Positions 47,701 to 59,499 of a DNA stretch of 64,000 bases are shown here, one piece after another. Below the pieces are notes generated by a model. That model had not been told where the DNA came from and did not search any database. It was given only the letters and a program-made list of their open reading frames with translations. The position numbers were made by a program, and so were the translations under genes. The stretch is from Stereum hirsutum FP-91666 SS1 (lineage: Eukaryota; Basidiomycota; Agaricomycetes; Russulales; Stereaceae): the NCBI RefSeq assembly GCF_000264905.1, contig NW_006763133.1:431721-495720 (forward strand). Reading direction: 5' to 3'. Each line of letters begins with the position of its first letter. The stretch's first letter is position 1.

Positions 47701-49560
47701 CTCAAACATAAGGCTCAGATACCGGTTCCCGGAGGTTTCAAGCTGGTTGGTGTGGCGGACGAGGGCCAGGCGTACATACAGGAAGGACTGGATCCGAGTT
47801 CAGTGGCCACCCTGAAGGAGGGGGAAATATATGGTGAAGACTCTTTCTGTCCTTGATAGAGTCCTGAATCGGCGATAACAACTCAACTTTCTTCGCCCTT
47901 TAAATGTTCAGCGTGCGTTCGGGATGGCCATAAGGCAGAACCGAAGTTCTTGAAGGGAGACTGCTTCATTACAAGGAGCCCTGTCAATGATCCTGGTGAC
48001 AGTGAGTTGCGATCCTGTTTTCGCAACCTGATGGAGTACCCGCTGAGTATGACCATCAGTCCAACGAGTCCGCGCTATCGGCAAGCCACCGGAAGACAAG
48101 GTCTGCTTCTTTAGGGGCCTGCAGAATGTTGTCGTGTTACCCGCCGTGCCGGGTTAGTCTACCCGTCGTCTGAGATCCTTGATGATATATACAATCTTCC
48201 ACTGATGTTTCCACTCCCTCAGGCACTCGATCGCTGGCTTCGTGTCTCGGAGGAGGTGATGTCGATGGGTACGTGTTATAAAAATGACTGTTTTTGCTCT
48301 AGTCCGTGCCACTCGTTCCACCCTCACACACACTCTCACAGGGACATGTTCGACATAGTCGGGTTTGATTGTGACTCCAATTTGCTTCCGACGTTGCACA
48401 AACCGCCCGCAGAGTACAAGTCCGTTGGAACATATACACTCGATCACCCGGCTACTGAAGATGACGTCTGGTCCTTCGTCGTCGAGTACATCCAGTCCGA
48501 TGTCTTGGTAGGTCATTGTGTTGTAGCTTGTCGGCTGTTGTGGACGAACACTCACGGGCGTGAATGTCTAGGGCTTGCTCTCAGAGAGACTACTCACTAT
48601 CGCCGGTGAGACTCTTTCGTCATCAGTCCACCGGCCTACTAACGGTACCGACGTTTCTCCAGATCAATCAGAAGTGAGTCTTGCGTCGTAGATCAACTTG
48701 TCAAGTATAAACTCACGCTATGAGATCGCATACAGGATGGCATGAGCAATCCTCTCTGCCTTGAACTCGCCAAACTCTGCTCGCAAGCAGTAGACTACCC
48801 GAAGAACGGCATAGCCGTCGAAACTGACAGGATCCCCTACCCACCGACGCGTTTCAGACCGAATTGGGCGCGGGCGGAGGTATCGGATGAGAGAGAGGGC
48901 GATTTCTACCAGTCCGATCGCGCGCTTGGTCGCCTCTTCGAGAACGTTGAGCTTCTGCCTACCAATGCTGCCTCCAACGCTCGCAGTGATAGTACGCACC
49001 AAAGGTCGAGCGACGGCACTGCAGTCAACATAGGTGACGACCCAATCCATACAACTCTTACGCCTTTCATCCGCGACGTTCTATCGGTCATGGAGAACAC
49101 TTCCGACTTCTATCATCACTGCACTGCGCCTTCCACACTGTTTGAGCGATACGCCCGCGAACTACGTTACATTCGCGTCACCCACTCGCTGACGGACTCC
49201 CCAACCGACATTCTTGCCGAGGAAGAGGTCGTCGTCGGGGCTATCCTGTCTAATTGCGCCAATAAGAGATGGCGCAAGGACCGGACGTCCGGCATGAATT
49301 TGCATGCGGGGATGATCGTCAAGAGCATCCGGGAGGAGTTCATCGCCAATCCTCGTGGCGCAGATGGGACGAACGTAAGGGCTGCTTTGAAGGCGGCCTG
49401 GGAGACGTACGAATGGGCGTTGATTCAGAGGGTACAAGACGGAGAGGGAAATCCGTCCGCGGAAGGAATCGATAGTTTTCAATGGGTTGTTTTGGGGGTC
49501 GTTTTGGACTGCCTGGGGGAGCTTCGACCTGGGCTCTTTGCTGTACACAAAGAACCTTAG
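44766..49560 (+). CDS. Cellular RNA-dependent RNA polymerase (QDE-1/RDR type)
   Basis: Eukaryotic RdRP that makes double-stranded RNA for Dicer in RNA silencing. Start MEFLLSDIPFDTTTKYHVTK, the RRM-like N-terminal domain, with RPPNFRIVLNKR and NGTGKLIVHSEDFGK, then VSAVQFGTLDRQPMPP. Core: MCHHITITPTRMLLEGPYPT, NRVIRGYQEYDSTLVGNFVR, VDFRDEDRYKF, GGRHFDFFAYSSSSLRDSHA, FLGFKGVVVVDYCLTGIRMR, LKGDCFITRSPVNDPGD and KVCFFRGLQNVVVLPAVP. The catalytic loop reads GTRSLASCLGGGDVDGD MFDIVGFD, with an intron (GTACGTG...CACAG) inside the DxDGD motif. The C-terminal helical part (LCSQAVDYPKNGIAVE, LSNCANKRWRKDRTSG) runs to the TAG at 49558-49560. About twelve introns; no internal break seen, so likely functional. 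Confidence 0.95.
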
Positions 49561-49656
49561 TGAGATGTATGTATGGCACGCCCAACGGAGCTTTCACTTG
49601 GCCATTCCTCTTGAGTGCTGTACGGTTATACTACTCTAAAGAGAGAAGCAATACAT

Positions 49657-49731
49657 GGGCATATGGTGTAGTTGGTTTATCACGCTCGCTTAGCATGCGA
49701 GAGGTGTCCGGTTCAATTCCGGATATGTCCA
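49657..49731 (+). tRNA. tRNA-Ala (anticodon AGC)
   Basis: 75 bases without an intron. The acceptor stem GGGCATA pairs with TATGTCC, the anticodon arm is CTCGC-TTAGCAT-GCGAG with AGC at the centre, and the T arm is TCCGG-TTCAATT-CCGGA. The discriminator is A. A TTTTT terminator lies about 28 bases downstream. Confidence 0.95.
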
Positions 49732-49996
49732 AATAATCCAAAGCTGAGAATGTTACTTTTTGTCCTCCGTTTAATTTTGGACAATCCTTTGCTAAAGGAT
49801 GTCTGTACGGAGACACGCTATAGCGCCATGTTCCATTCAATTATGCCAAGATATCCAGCCATAGCTTCAAACCGAAAAAGGAACCGTCCAAGGACGCGCA
49901 GAATTCACTTCCAAGTCTCAATTGAAGCATCGGACGCGAACCCACAAAAATATTGGCTAACTATATGACTCCTGCCTGGGTATCGCACCCCCATCC

Positions 49997-52900
49997 TCAC
50001 GCCTTCTCGCCCCTGTCCACTTCACTCCCCTTCCTCTCCCTCCCACCTTCCTTCCGATCCCCAATATTAGCGCCCTCATCTCCACCCCCCTCCCCCTCTT
50101 CCTCAACCCCCAAAATCTGCCACAACAACCCAACCTGTCCAAACGGCCTCTCCCCACCCAACAACACCGCCCCCGCCTCGTACCTATTCTCGCTCCTCCT
50201 CACTTCCTCACACAGCCTCCCATACAACCTCCCCAATTTCCTCAACGCCGCCCTGTGGATCCGATCGTGCAGTGGGACCTGGGCGTGTAGTGATTTAGAG
50301 GTGAGGTGGGAGAGCCGGGCGGAGTGCGTTACGGAGGGGGAGGAGAGCCAGGAGGAGAATGTGTGGAGGGAGGTGGAGAGGGAGGAGGGTTGGAGGGAGG
50401 GGTGGTGTGAGAGGGGTTCCTGGAGGGGGTGGGTGATGTTAGTATGGGGAGAAATAGGAGAGGAGCAGGGTAAGTACGTTATATGGTTTCGAGAGGGCTT
50501 GGGCGGCGTCTTGGAGCGATGTGGCGCGCAGGATGTCGTCGTACTATAAAACCTGTCAGCGCTACTGCTACATACGAAAATGAATGAAGAAAATACTCAC
50601 TTCCTGCTGGATAAGCTCCTGGACCTTATCCTCCACAATCCCCTCCAACCACTTCCTCTTCTCCGCCGTAAACGAATACGGCTCAAGCACGTTCTACACA
50701 CATAAAATTCATAAGCCCCATACCGTCCAACTCACCATGCGATGCCAAACCCAACTCACCAACAAATAAACCAAACAATTAACCACAAACACATCCTTAT
50801 CCCAGCCCTCCCTCTGCCCCGACAACATCCCGATCCCGTCCCTCCCAATCCCGACTCCACCTCTACTCTTCACCCTCCCATGTCCCCTCTGCAACACACC
50901 CCTCGCCTTCTCCTCCGCGCTCTCTACACACATCTCTACCGCGGGCTCGACCATCCGCTGCAGTATCCCCCGCACGCCTTCTTCTTTTTCTGTTGGCGTT
51001 TCGTCGCCGAGCAGGGAGGAATCGTAGACGGAGAGGATCTCGCGGAGGGTTTGACAGTGGGAGAGGAGGGGCGGGGGTGGAGTTAGATCTGTGTCGGAGG
51101 GATCCTGTTGGGTGTGGGGAGTGTTAGTGGAGCGAGAAGGGACTCTGAGAGAGAGGAGAGGAGAGGAACGTACGAGTGCGACTCGAAGGAGAGCGCGTCC
51201 CTGCGCTTCGATCGCGTCGAAGAAAACTTTATACGAGACATCCGTGATCCTACACCACGAGCCGTGAGCACAAAATGCAGAAATTTAAAGGTACCTCGAA
51301 AACAGTGTGTTCGCGCGTCAACGGATGAAAACGATAAAAAGACGCACTCCTTCAAAGTTCTCGACAGAACGGCCTCCTCACCTATCGTCCGCATCATCGT
51401 GACCGTATAGAACTGTAACAGATTCGCGACTTTATACGCCACGATGCTGCTCTCCTGCGCTCTAACGGTCTGTAACACACGCGCCTACAACCGCCACCCG
51501 CCACCCGCCACACAATACACAAGAGCACGAACGTCAGAGACACTCTATCTAAATCCTAAAATGGAGAGAACAAAGGAAGGGGCAACTCACGCGTAGTGGC
51601 ACACAAACCCGCCCAACAGCCCCATCCATCAACTCCCTCATCCACTCCTCCTCCTCCCTCCTCCCGGCATCTTTCCCCTCCCCTCCAAACGTCCGCACGC
51701 TGCCCACCATCCGTCCCGTTATTGTCGGTCTTCGGCCTATAATATCGGGCCTGGACGCAGATTGCTGTGGTGATGATGACGGGTCAGAGGAAGGAGGGTC
51801 GGGAGAGACGATGAGGGATTCGAGGAATTCGTGTTCGGCGGCGATGGCTTGATGGACTGTGGAGGGATATGATGAGCATATTCATCGCTCAAGTATTATA
51901 ACAATGAAAAACATCCAGAGTGGGCCGGGGAAAAGAAGAATACGCACCCCAAGCTAACATGTCGCCTGTGTATCTCAAAGGATCATGTGCGTGTAGTTCG
52001 ATAGGACGCGGAAGACCTGAAGGACCGCCGCGCGTGAGGGCGGTGAGGAACGCGTTCAGGAGGGCCGTTTGTCGCGTCTGCGAAAGGATTTGGAAGGCCT
52101 CGCTATTTTATTTCCCATTCAGTTCATTTCCACAACGAAACGACCAGCAGACCAAGTCAGCTACGAGGGATGAAGGGGAGAGGAAGAAAAAAAAACATAC
52201 GTGAGCAATTCTTGTCTCTTCCTCAGTCTCTGCACGCCCTCCCGCATCAACTCCCCGACCTCCAATTGCGCGTCTTTGCCCATCTGGCGGAACTCGAGAC
52301 TTAACCATTTGAAGATCTTGTCGTACGCTTTTTCGAGGTATTGCGACGTCGCAGCCATTATATCTTGACTATTTCATCACACAATAACCACCAATAATTC
52401 GGTTGTCAATTTCATGAGCAGACGAACAACAACAGGGAAAGAAGAAACTGGAAATGGAGACCGAGAACTCACCCAGCGACACCGGCGCCATCACCCATCA
52501 TCAACACCCTACAATCATCTCTGATTTTCATAGTCTTGTCCATGGCGGCGAAGAAGCGCGGACCGACGGGGACGTCGTATGAAGTGAGAGCTTCGATTTC
52601 GGGTTCGGAGAGGGTGAAGCGGGAGAGGAAGAGGGTGACGATGGCTTGGCGGGTGGCTATTGATTGTCTACATGAGTGGGAGGATGATAGAGTATGTCAG
52701 TTGAGTGGGTTGAGAAAGAAGAGAGAAGAGGGATAGGGGCGTGGAGTGGAGAGGGACGGAGGGCGCCACAGGTCGACGCCACACAGTTCCGCCGTTGCCC
52801 CAGAAGGATTGGACAGGGACAATGCGTTATATAGGAGGAGAGTAACGAGACGTACCGTTCCTCTCGTAGACTTCCTGCACGGTCCAGAAGTACCTTGCAC

Positions 52901-53622
52901 GCTTCATTCGTGGAATGTAGCTGTGACTGCGCCTCGCCACACTGAGTCCGCATAGCGGTGATGTGTTCCTGCAATCCATCCAATTTCTAAAGCAAATCGC
53001 CGGCCAAACGCAACACCATTTAATACATTAGCACATGTACACAGAATCCCGATGAATAAAAAGAAGACACATATAAAATGGGTAGACGTCGATACGTGTG
53101 GCGAGGACGACGTACCTCATTGACCTCCCCGAACGCCTTCAAGAACTTCTGACTGCCCTCCGCCAACTTCCGCTCTATATCCCTCCTCAAGTTCTTACGA
53201 GCTTTCGCGGCCGTTTCTCCCGGTGGTGGACCTTCGAAGAAACTCAATCTCCCCGCACCTCCGAGCCCATTCCCATTGACGCGCCTCCCACCAACACCAT
53301 CTTCATCACTCTCGTCCTCATCGTCCTCGTCTTCACTGTCTACGTACGCACTTGCTCTTCTCGTAGGTACCTTGGGCTTCGCAGTGCCATTTGCCGCGTT
53401 TGACGTCGAAGGCGAAGAGTAGAGGTCGGAGAGGGTGGTAAGGGCCTCTTTGGTGGCGTCGTCGTCGAAGTTGGCACCGAGGACTTTGTAGATGCGGAGG
53501 GAGACTGGGTTGCGCGAGAGGGGGGTTGGTGAAGATGTTCCGGATAGAGAGCGGTCGTAGGAGCGGGAAGGGGAGGATGCTGGGGGTAGGTATGCACGGG
53601 TGGTTATTGGTGAGGAGGACAT
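49997..53622 (-). CDS. COG6: COG6, conserved oligomeric Golgi complex subunit 6
   Basis: Subunit of the COG tether that retrieves Golgi glycosylation enzymes. Start [20 protein letters not shown] at 53622; an in-frame ATG at 53697 would add 25 residues. Family signatures: [31 protein letters not shown], then an acidic spacer, [41 protein letters not shown] and [20 protein letters not shown] (coiled-coil). The helical part includes [79 protein letters not shown] and [17 protein letters not shown]. The C-terminus is [40 protein letters not shown] and an acidic/Gly end at 49997. About ten introns. Confidence 0.94.
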
Positions 53623-53713
53623 TGGTTGGCGTGGGGTGCGCTGAGGGACCTTGGTGTAAAGTGGCTCATTATATAATATGCTATTATATATTTCCATAGC
53701 TACCTTTTTGTAT

Positions 53714-53787
53714 GGTTCGATGGCGTAGTTGGTTATCGCATCTGTCTAACACACAGAAGGTCCTCAGTTCGAGCCTGGGTCGAATCA
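53714..53787 (+). tRNA. tRNA-Val (anticodon AAC)
   Basis: 74 bases without an intron. The acceptor stem GGTTCGA pairs with TCGAATC (one G-T pair), the anticodon arm is TCTGT-CTAACAC-ACAGA with AAC at the centre, and the T arm holds GTTCGAG. Discriminator A. A TTTTT terminator follows within about 20 bases. It starts only 92 bases upstream of the COG6 ATG, on the opposite strand. Confidence 0.95.
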
Positions 53788-53915
53788 TAAGAAACATATA
53801 GTTGATTTTTGCTTTCTGATTCTCTAGCAGTGCTAGTCTATCATCTTGTGTTCCTTCTTTCCCAGCCTTTCACATCATTTAGTCATCTAATACTTAATGG
53901 GGAGGCAGTTGTCTC

Positions 53916-53945
53916 GAGACAAACCACGTGGAGACAAACCACGTG
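53916..53945 (+). repeat. 15-base tandem repeat with two CACGTG boxes
   Basis: GAGACAAACCACGTG is repeated perfectly at 53916-53930 and 53931-53945. Each unit ends in the palindromic E-box CACGTG, a bHLH factor site in fungi. Confidence 0.85.
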
Positions 53946-54071
53946 TCGGAAACGTGGCGGTTTATGTCCAAACAAGTAACTGTGTGGCGAACATTGCTGT
54001 GCCTCCAGTGTGGCTCCAAGACTCGGGCCTCAAAATAATTTCAATCTCTGTATATATTGCAGATGAAAGAC

Positions 54072-54290
54072 GGGGAGCCAAACATCCCTGAATATTGGGA
54101 CAAAATCCCTCGGGCATAGGAGTCAAACAGCTTCGAGCACGGGAGCGAAATACATTTCTGCCAACGGTGCACGGTTGGTGCACGGGGGCCAAACCATCAA
54201 AATACCTTCGGGCCAAAGTGCTTAACATTTCGTGGCGCATAAAACAACTGTGCATTTTGAGCACAGGAGCCAAAAGCCTTCGGGCATGGT
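54072..54290 (+). repeat. Degenerate GGAGCCAAA / CCTTCGGGC repeats
   Basis: The motif GGAGCCAAA or close variants recurs at about 54074, 54119, 54142, 54185 and 54266, often followed by CTTCGGGC or CCTCGGGC and preceded by GAGCAC. Spacing is irregular, so this looks like an old, decayed satellite. Confidence 0.5.
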
Positions 54291-54535
54291 TTGGGGTAGC
54301 GTAAAATTATCACACTCAGACATTTTGTTATCTATCAAAATATTGTCAAGCAGCCGTGCGGACGCACGGGCACATGCTAGTGTACTCAATGGATCAGCGT
54401 TTTGTTGTGTCTCTCACCAGCCGGGGAGGCTTGTCTCAAATCCTGCCATAGGTGTGGCGCGAAACTCGTGCGGGCCACACAAACCATAGGCAAGACCCGG
54501 TCCTGCTTGAATTCAGCCTCCGCACCTCAACCACC

Positions 54536-55543
54536 ATGTACTCCCTACGGTCCCTTTCTAGAACACACTCAGGACTCACAATACCTCTGCGGACACGAAC
54601 CGTAGCCCCGAATCCACTTCGTTCACTTCCCTTCCGACGAACGTACGCGACCGGAGAACTTCCAAGACCTCCACCTTCAACACCCCCACCCGCAGAAACC
54701 TTCGACGGTCCGTCCAAACCTCGGGAGTACTACCATCGTCCTCCACAGCGGGACTTGCCTCCATACCGTGTACGCATCTCCTCTCTACTCCCTACACTCC
54801 GGAAAACTGACTGTTTGCTCGGCTGCATGAATAGCGAGTATGGCCGACCTTGCTCCTGCTTAGTACGGCCGGCGTCTCCGTCTGGGCGGTGTTCCTCACG
54901 TATATGGCGAACCAAGAGAGGCTGTCGACGTCGGTTATGAAGAGGATCGTGACGACGATTAAGAATAGTGAGGAGGTGAGGGAGGTGCTTGGGGAGGCGG
55001 TGAGGTTGGAGCCGACTTGGTGGTTGAATGGCGATCCGTGGGTTACTGGGTCGGTGAGTCGTTTCGTTTTGTGCTCTTATGGAGGCGTATGGAGAAGTTA
55101 GGGGAGAGACTGATTATGTTGTGGTGTTGTTGCTGGGGTAGGTGAGTATGCTGCAAGGTAGCGTTGACCTTAGCTTCAGAGTGAAGGGACACAAAGGTAT
55201 GTCTATCCCGTTTACTTCTCTCAACCCCTATTTCCGATTCCGTATATTCTTCTGGACTTTCTCAAATTGGTGTACTGATACCGCATACAACGACGCGCTT
55301 CATAGGTTCCGGAACACTCTATTTCACCAGTATCCGCAAAGGCAAAGGCGAGCCTTGGACAATCCGTACGTCCTCTTCCCTCTTCCCTCTTCCCCTCTCA
55401 CCACTCCGCATTGTACCGCACTCTCACCCGACCAAACCACTTCAACGTCCCCACTCATTCGATTTCTTGCCCGGAACATAGTCCGCTTCAAAATAATCGC
55501 CGACAACGGCCAAGTCCTGCACATATCCGAATCGTTGGCTTGA
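54536..55543 (+). CDS. COA1: Cytochrome oxidase assembly protein Coa1 (Coa1/Tim21 domain)
   Basis: Mitochondrial inner-membrane factor for early Cox1/complex IV assembly. Start MYSLRSLSRTHSGLTIPLRT with Arg-rich RSLPFRRTYATGEL as the import signal, then a Pro-rich spacer (PREYYHRPPQRDLPPYR). After an intron comes a membrane segment, LLLSTAGVSVWAVFLTYMAN, then the soluble Coa1 domain: VMKRIVTTIKNSEEVREVLG, PTWWLNGDPWVTGS, VSMLQGSVDLSFRVKGHKG, SGTLYFTSIRKGKGEPWTI and VRFKIIADNGQVLHISESLA with TGA at 55541-55543. The WWLNGDPW block is the family hallmark. Five exons; splice signals are standard. Confidence 0.92.
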
Positions 55544-57315
55544 TACTAGCTGCCAATTTGGGGTGGGATTCGGACTTGTCGTTTCTTGCATGGTATGGCA
55601 TGTACATTAGAGCCGTCATATTATCTCTCATCTTTCTTTCGAACCGAGCAATGCATCAACACACACCATCACTCCTCGTTCATCATCGTTGCCACTTCTC
55701 GGATATTCTAGCGTGTCAGGTCAGTATGGTACTTATTACTGTGACATTAGGCCAGCGCTCGAGTGGGTTTCCTTGCCGGGTCAATGCAGGAGGGAGATGG
55801 TATATTTCTTGAGGAATCGTCCGCTTTCTTGTTGGATGAGCTCGATATTTAATGCGTGCCACTGTGGTGTGCAATAAGACAGCATCTCAGCGTTTGACCC
55901 TCAAGGAGCCACGAGAGAAAGTCATCGTGAACGTTCGAGACCGACTACTGAGTACTAAGGTACTACATATGAACATTACCGTGGTGAACGCGACGACTCG
56001 CGACGAACGCGACGGCTCAAGGCTGCAATTATAGAGCCAAGTCCCGGTACGACGGAACATGACCATACTGAGCGAGCCAAAACGAGAGGACGGCCTCGGT
56101 GAACTCCCGGTTACTTCTTGTGCTTGACCTCCACCGCCCATTTCGTAGAAAGGCTCACTGCTTTGTTTGTTTTCCTCTCTTGGTCGATGACTTCGTGATC
56201 GTGGACGCGTTAATTATCGGGATACTTAATGGCGTGGCATGTCCAGGTGGGCGTCGACGCGGACGGCGTAGATAGTGAGATGAGGTAGTTCTCTCGGGCA
56301 GGTATGCACAATATCGGGCTTTCGTTCAATGTGACGAATGAAGCTGATATTCACTTTTGAAACACGGATTCAGCAGGTGATATTACATTCAGACCTCGAC
56401 AGACAGCAAGCGCAGTACGACTATTACATCCAGACCTCGACAGATAGAAGAAAGACAGGCGATTCTCCCCGGCGTGGATATAGGCCACATGGTGCTCTGG
56501 TCCGGATTGAGGCTGGGGGCTACGTGTCCGAGAAGCGTGGTGGGTCGAGTAAGGTGAAGAGGCGTTCTTGCGCGCTGTTCTGGTGGACTTGACACTTCTG
56601 GAAGAGGATCCGGATGAGGAGGGGGGGAGAGAGTCGGGGGGAATGGGCGGATGAAGCCTTGCTGCCTGACCTGGTCGCCCGGCTCGTACCTATACTCCGG
56701 GAAAGAAGAACTGGTGACGATCTTTGACGATGTTGGCGGCGTCCACGAATAGGTCATGAAAGTGTGCGCTCGCGTGAGCGCAGTAACGACCAACGAACCT
56801 GGACGGAAGGACGGACGAAGGAGGAGGGAGGAGGGTGAAACGGTATGTACGGCCAGTACGTATCCGATCCGAAAGCTAAACCGAGACGTTTGCTTCGCCT
56901 CTTCTCTCTCCAGTTTCTTTTTCTCCCTCACTTTCTTTTTCTCCTCTCTCTCGCTCTTCTGATTGTCCTTACCCCCGTCTGGTCAACGCACACGCACGTC
57001 GCCATAGCGTGCGGTACACGCATTCCACCGCTCTGCACCTGCCCGTTCCGAAAGCTTTGAGTCGTCCAGGATCCCTCACTTGTCAACTTACACCTCTTCG
57101 CCCGACGCCGCCTCTTCATCTTCTCCCTCCTACCAATCCTAAGCCATCCCCGCGAACCTCTTCATATGGGCGGTGATGCAGACGACGACGGCGAGAGGGT
57201 GGAGGCTGGACTGGGGTATGACAAGGTGGGAAAGGGGTTGTTTCCATGTTGGATGGATCAGGAGTAGTGAAAGCAGGTGAGGCCGAAGGAAGGGGAGTGA
57301 AACAGCGTTGGGAAT
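55544..57315. other. Intergenic region and 3' flank of paralogue P2, 1.77 kb
   Basis: Tail-to-tail between COA1 and P2. Frames here are short and unsupported. 56281-56400 is homologous to the P1 and P3 flanks (listed separately). A 20-base direct repeat (ACATYCAGACCTCGACAGAY) lies at about 56386-56446. Confidence 0.45.
56281..56400 (-). repeat. Conserved 3'-flank block of P2
   Basis: On the minus strand it aligns with the last third of the P3 flank (61164-61290) and the P1 flank. Its core ACCTGCCCGAGAGAACTACC (56284-56303) differs from the P3 core at only two of 20 positions. It lies about 0.9-1.0 kb downstream of the P2 stop, farther than in P1 or P3. Confidence 0.65.
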
Positions 57316-59499
57316 CTACCCACCCCCGATGAACCCCGGCACGTACGGCCTGATGAACTCCCCCTCGAACCTCGTCGCGATATCCTCCATCCGCCTCATA
57401 TTCGCCAAATACCGCACCCCCGTCGGTCTCGGCATCCACAACCCCTCGATAGCCTTCGCTCTCGCTAGCCTCTCCTGGTAGGACTCTTCCCATGCCTTAT
57501 CGTCGGACACAGGAAGCGCCAGCCCCTCGTCCTGCTCTTCTTCTGTCTCTGAAGTGGCGACGGACTCCGTGAGGCACTGAGTGTGCGACGATATCACTGT
57601 ACGCCCAGTATCGATGGTGGCCGAGGGTTGTGTGCGTTTTTTGACCCTAGCGCTGCGCCTCGTTGGCGGAGAAGGAGCACGGACAGGAGCCTTAGCCCCT
57701 TCACGCGTGTCCGTGGGCGCAGACGGCACTGGCGCCTCAACACCGTCCATGAGGTAGTTGATGTCCTCCACGAGCTCCTCCGGCTCGGATGACTAGAGAT
57801 GATGTCCAAAGCGCGCGGGTTGTCAGCGTCTGCATCAGGAGACGGATGATCGGGGTACAAATGCGAACTCACCTTGAGGGTCCGTACTACGGCACATTCA
57901 GTGGTACGCGTTGTATTCTCACTATCTTCCTTATCCTGTGCAACCTGAGCCGCAGGAGAAGCTTGAGCGTCGTCGCCGGGGCTGGTGTTGGGTGTCGGGG
58001 TATGGCCTGTATCCTTACGAAGCGTGACGTCGATGAAGTTGAGAGGCTGCGGAGTGGCCGACCGCGTCTCGTCCGGGCTAGAGGAAGGTGAAGACGCGTC
58101 CGTCTCCTCGGAGGCCACAAACACGAACTGACGAACATAGTCAACGAGCTGACTGATATCGCTGTTTGTGTCTGTGTGCAGCTCCTTGACCTCGATGTAC
58201 CGGCCTCCTGACACCGGTGGTGGGGTGATGTAGTGGATGCTGACCGGGAGAGCGCCATCGTAGGGCATTGTGGCGTCGCACGCAGTCTGGTCTGTGATGT
58301 GGCGTGTCGCGTTCGTGTCGATCTCCTGTTCTTCAGCTTGATCTCGGGATTTCTCGAGCGTGGGCTGCCGTGCGTCGGGGGTGCAGACGAGGCGGTGGAG
58401 ACGTTGAGGTGGTGGATGTGAGCAGTAAAAGCAGTCCTCAATGGAAGCTACCAAGAGCCCGGGCAGGTCAGCGAACGAATGAGTTGGGGGCTGGAAGTCA
58501 TTCCTGGTGTAGACAGGAGGTTTCCTGAAGCCTTGGTTCGCGGATTGGTCAAGTGTTTGCGCGTTGGCTACTCGTTGGTCGAGGATGGGCTGGGTGAAGA
58601 CCTGAGTCGTCGTCAAAGGACCTGGCGAGTGGCAATGCTGGGGTGAAGCCTGCCCCGTCAAAGGTAGGACAGGGAGATCGTGTAGTTGCGCAGTGTTAGG
58701 GGCGAGGTTGAGGAAATCGATCTCATCCTTTTCCTTTGTCTTCACGATAACTTGCGTCAGCCCCAGACTTCGGACAAAGGAAGATGAAGGGCATGGACGT
58801 ACCTCGAGTGCGGTTGAGCGCTCATGCGTACGATGAACCTTGCCCCTCCGGGACAGTATTCTTCGGACTCGTCGTGCAACACAGCGGATAGAGTTCGTCG
58901 GTTGTGTCTCATTGTGTACCTACGGTGTAGGACGTGAACATGATGAGCAAACGGTAGTGTAAGTAGTGGATATTGCTGGTTCGCCCCGTCTTGGACGTCG
59001 CTATCCCTGAGGACCTCTTGACTGTCTGATGGATACAGCCGGTGGCCCAGAGGACCGTCGGCCATGACACATGACATCATGGGCAGCCAGACTACCCTCC
59101 ATGACACATCGCGACACACCAATATGAGACATATGGGTGCGGAGACAGCGATGGGAACGGGACGTGGACGGCGGCGAGGAGAGGAGGACGCAGAGAGGGA
59201 TCGAAAGTTACGAAGGGTGGAGGGAGTGCTTACCTGTGTGGCACTGGTACCTTCATCTGTTGTGTCTCCCGAATTTCTCGAATTCTCATCTCGATTCTTC
59301 TTCGCAGCTTTGATGCCCCAAGAATGCGACAGCTGAGGCTGGTCGGCCCCGGCGATCGTTGGCGGTTGCAGTGCGTTGTGGCGGACGGCGGTGGTGGGCT
59401 TTGAAGACTGTGGCACAAACAAAGCAACATCGCCCTATGTGAGTCACTCTCTACCATTGTCTCTGCAGCCGTAATTCATAGTACTGAAACACTTGCCAT
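57316..59499 (-). CDS. Paralogue P2 of the undescribed Pro/Thr-rich family
   Basis: No known domain. The likely start is the ATG at 59499 followed at once by GCAAGT, a GC-AG donor, which mirrors the ATG-only first exon of P1. The next exon reads GDVALFVPQSSKPTTAVRHN, QLSHSWGIKAAKKNRDE. An exon near 58810-58915 has DESEEYCPGGARFIVRM. The large exon (57873 to about 58750) runs from KTKEKDEIDFLNLAPNTAQ to SSSPDETRSATPQPLNFID and TTRTTECAVVRTLK, ending at a phase-0 GTGAGTTCG donor. The last exon (57316-57792) has SARVKKRTQPS, DKAWEESYQERLARAKAIEG, and the family end RYLANMRRMEDIATRF, RPYVPGFIGGG. The frame is intact. The internal joint near 58750-58800 needs a short (about 35-base) intron. Function unknown; probably a disordered, regulatory protein. 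Confidence 0.62.

Larger units (their letters stand above)
53788..54535. other. Repeat-bearing intergenic region upstream of COA1
   Basis: 748 bases with two short repeat clusters (listed separately) and no conserved frame. It should include the COA1 promoter. Confidence 0.5.
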
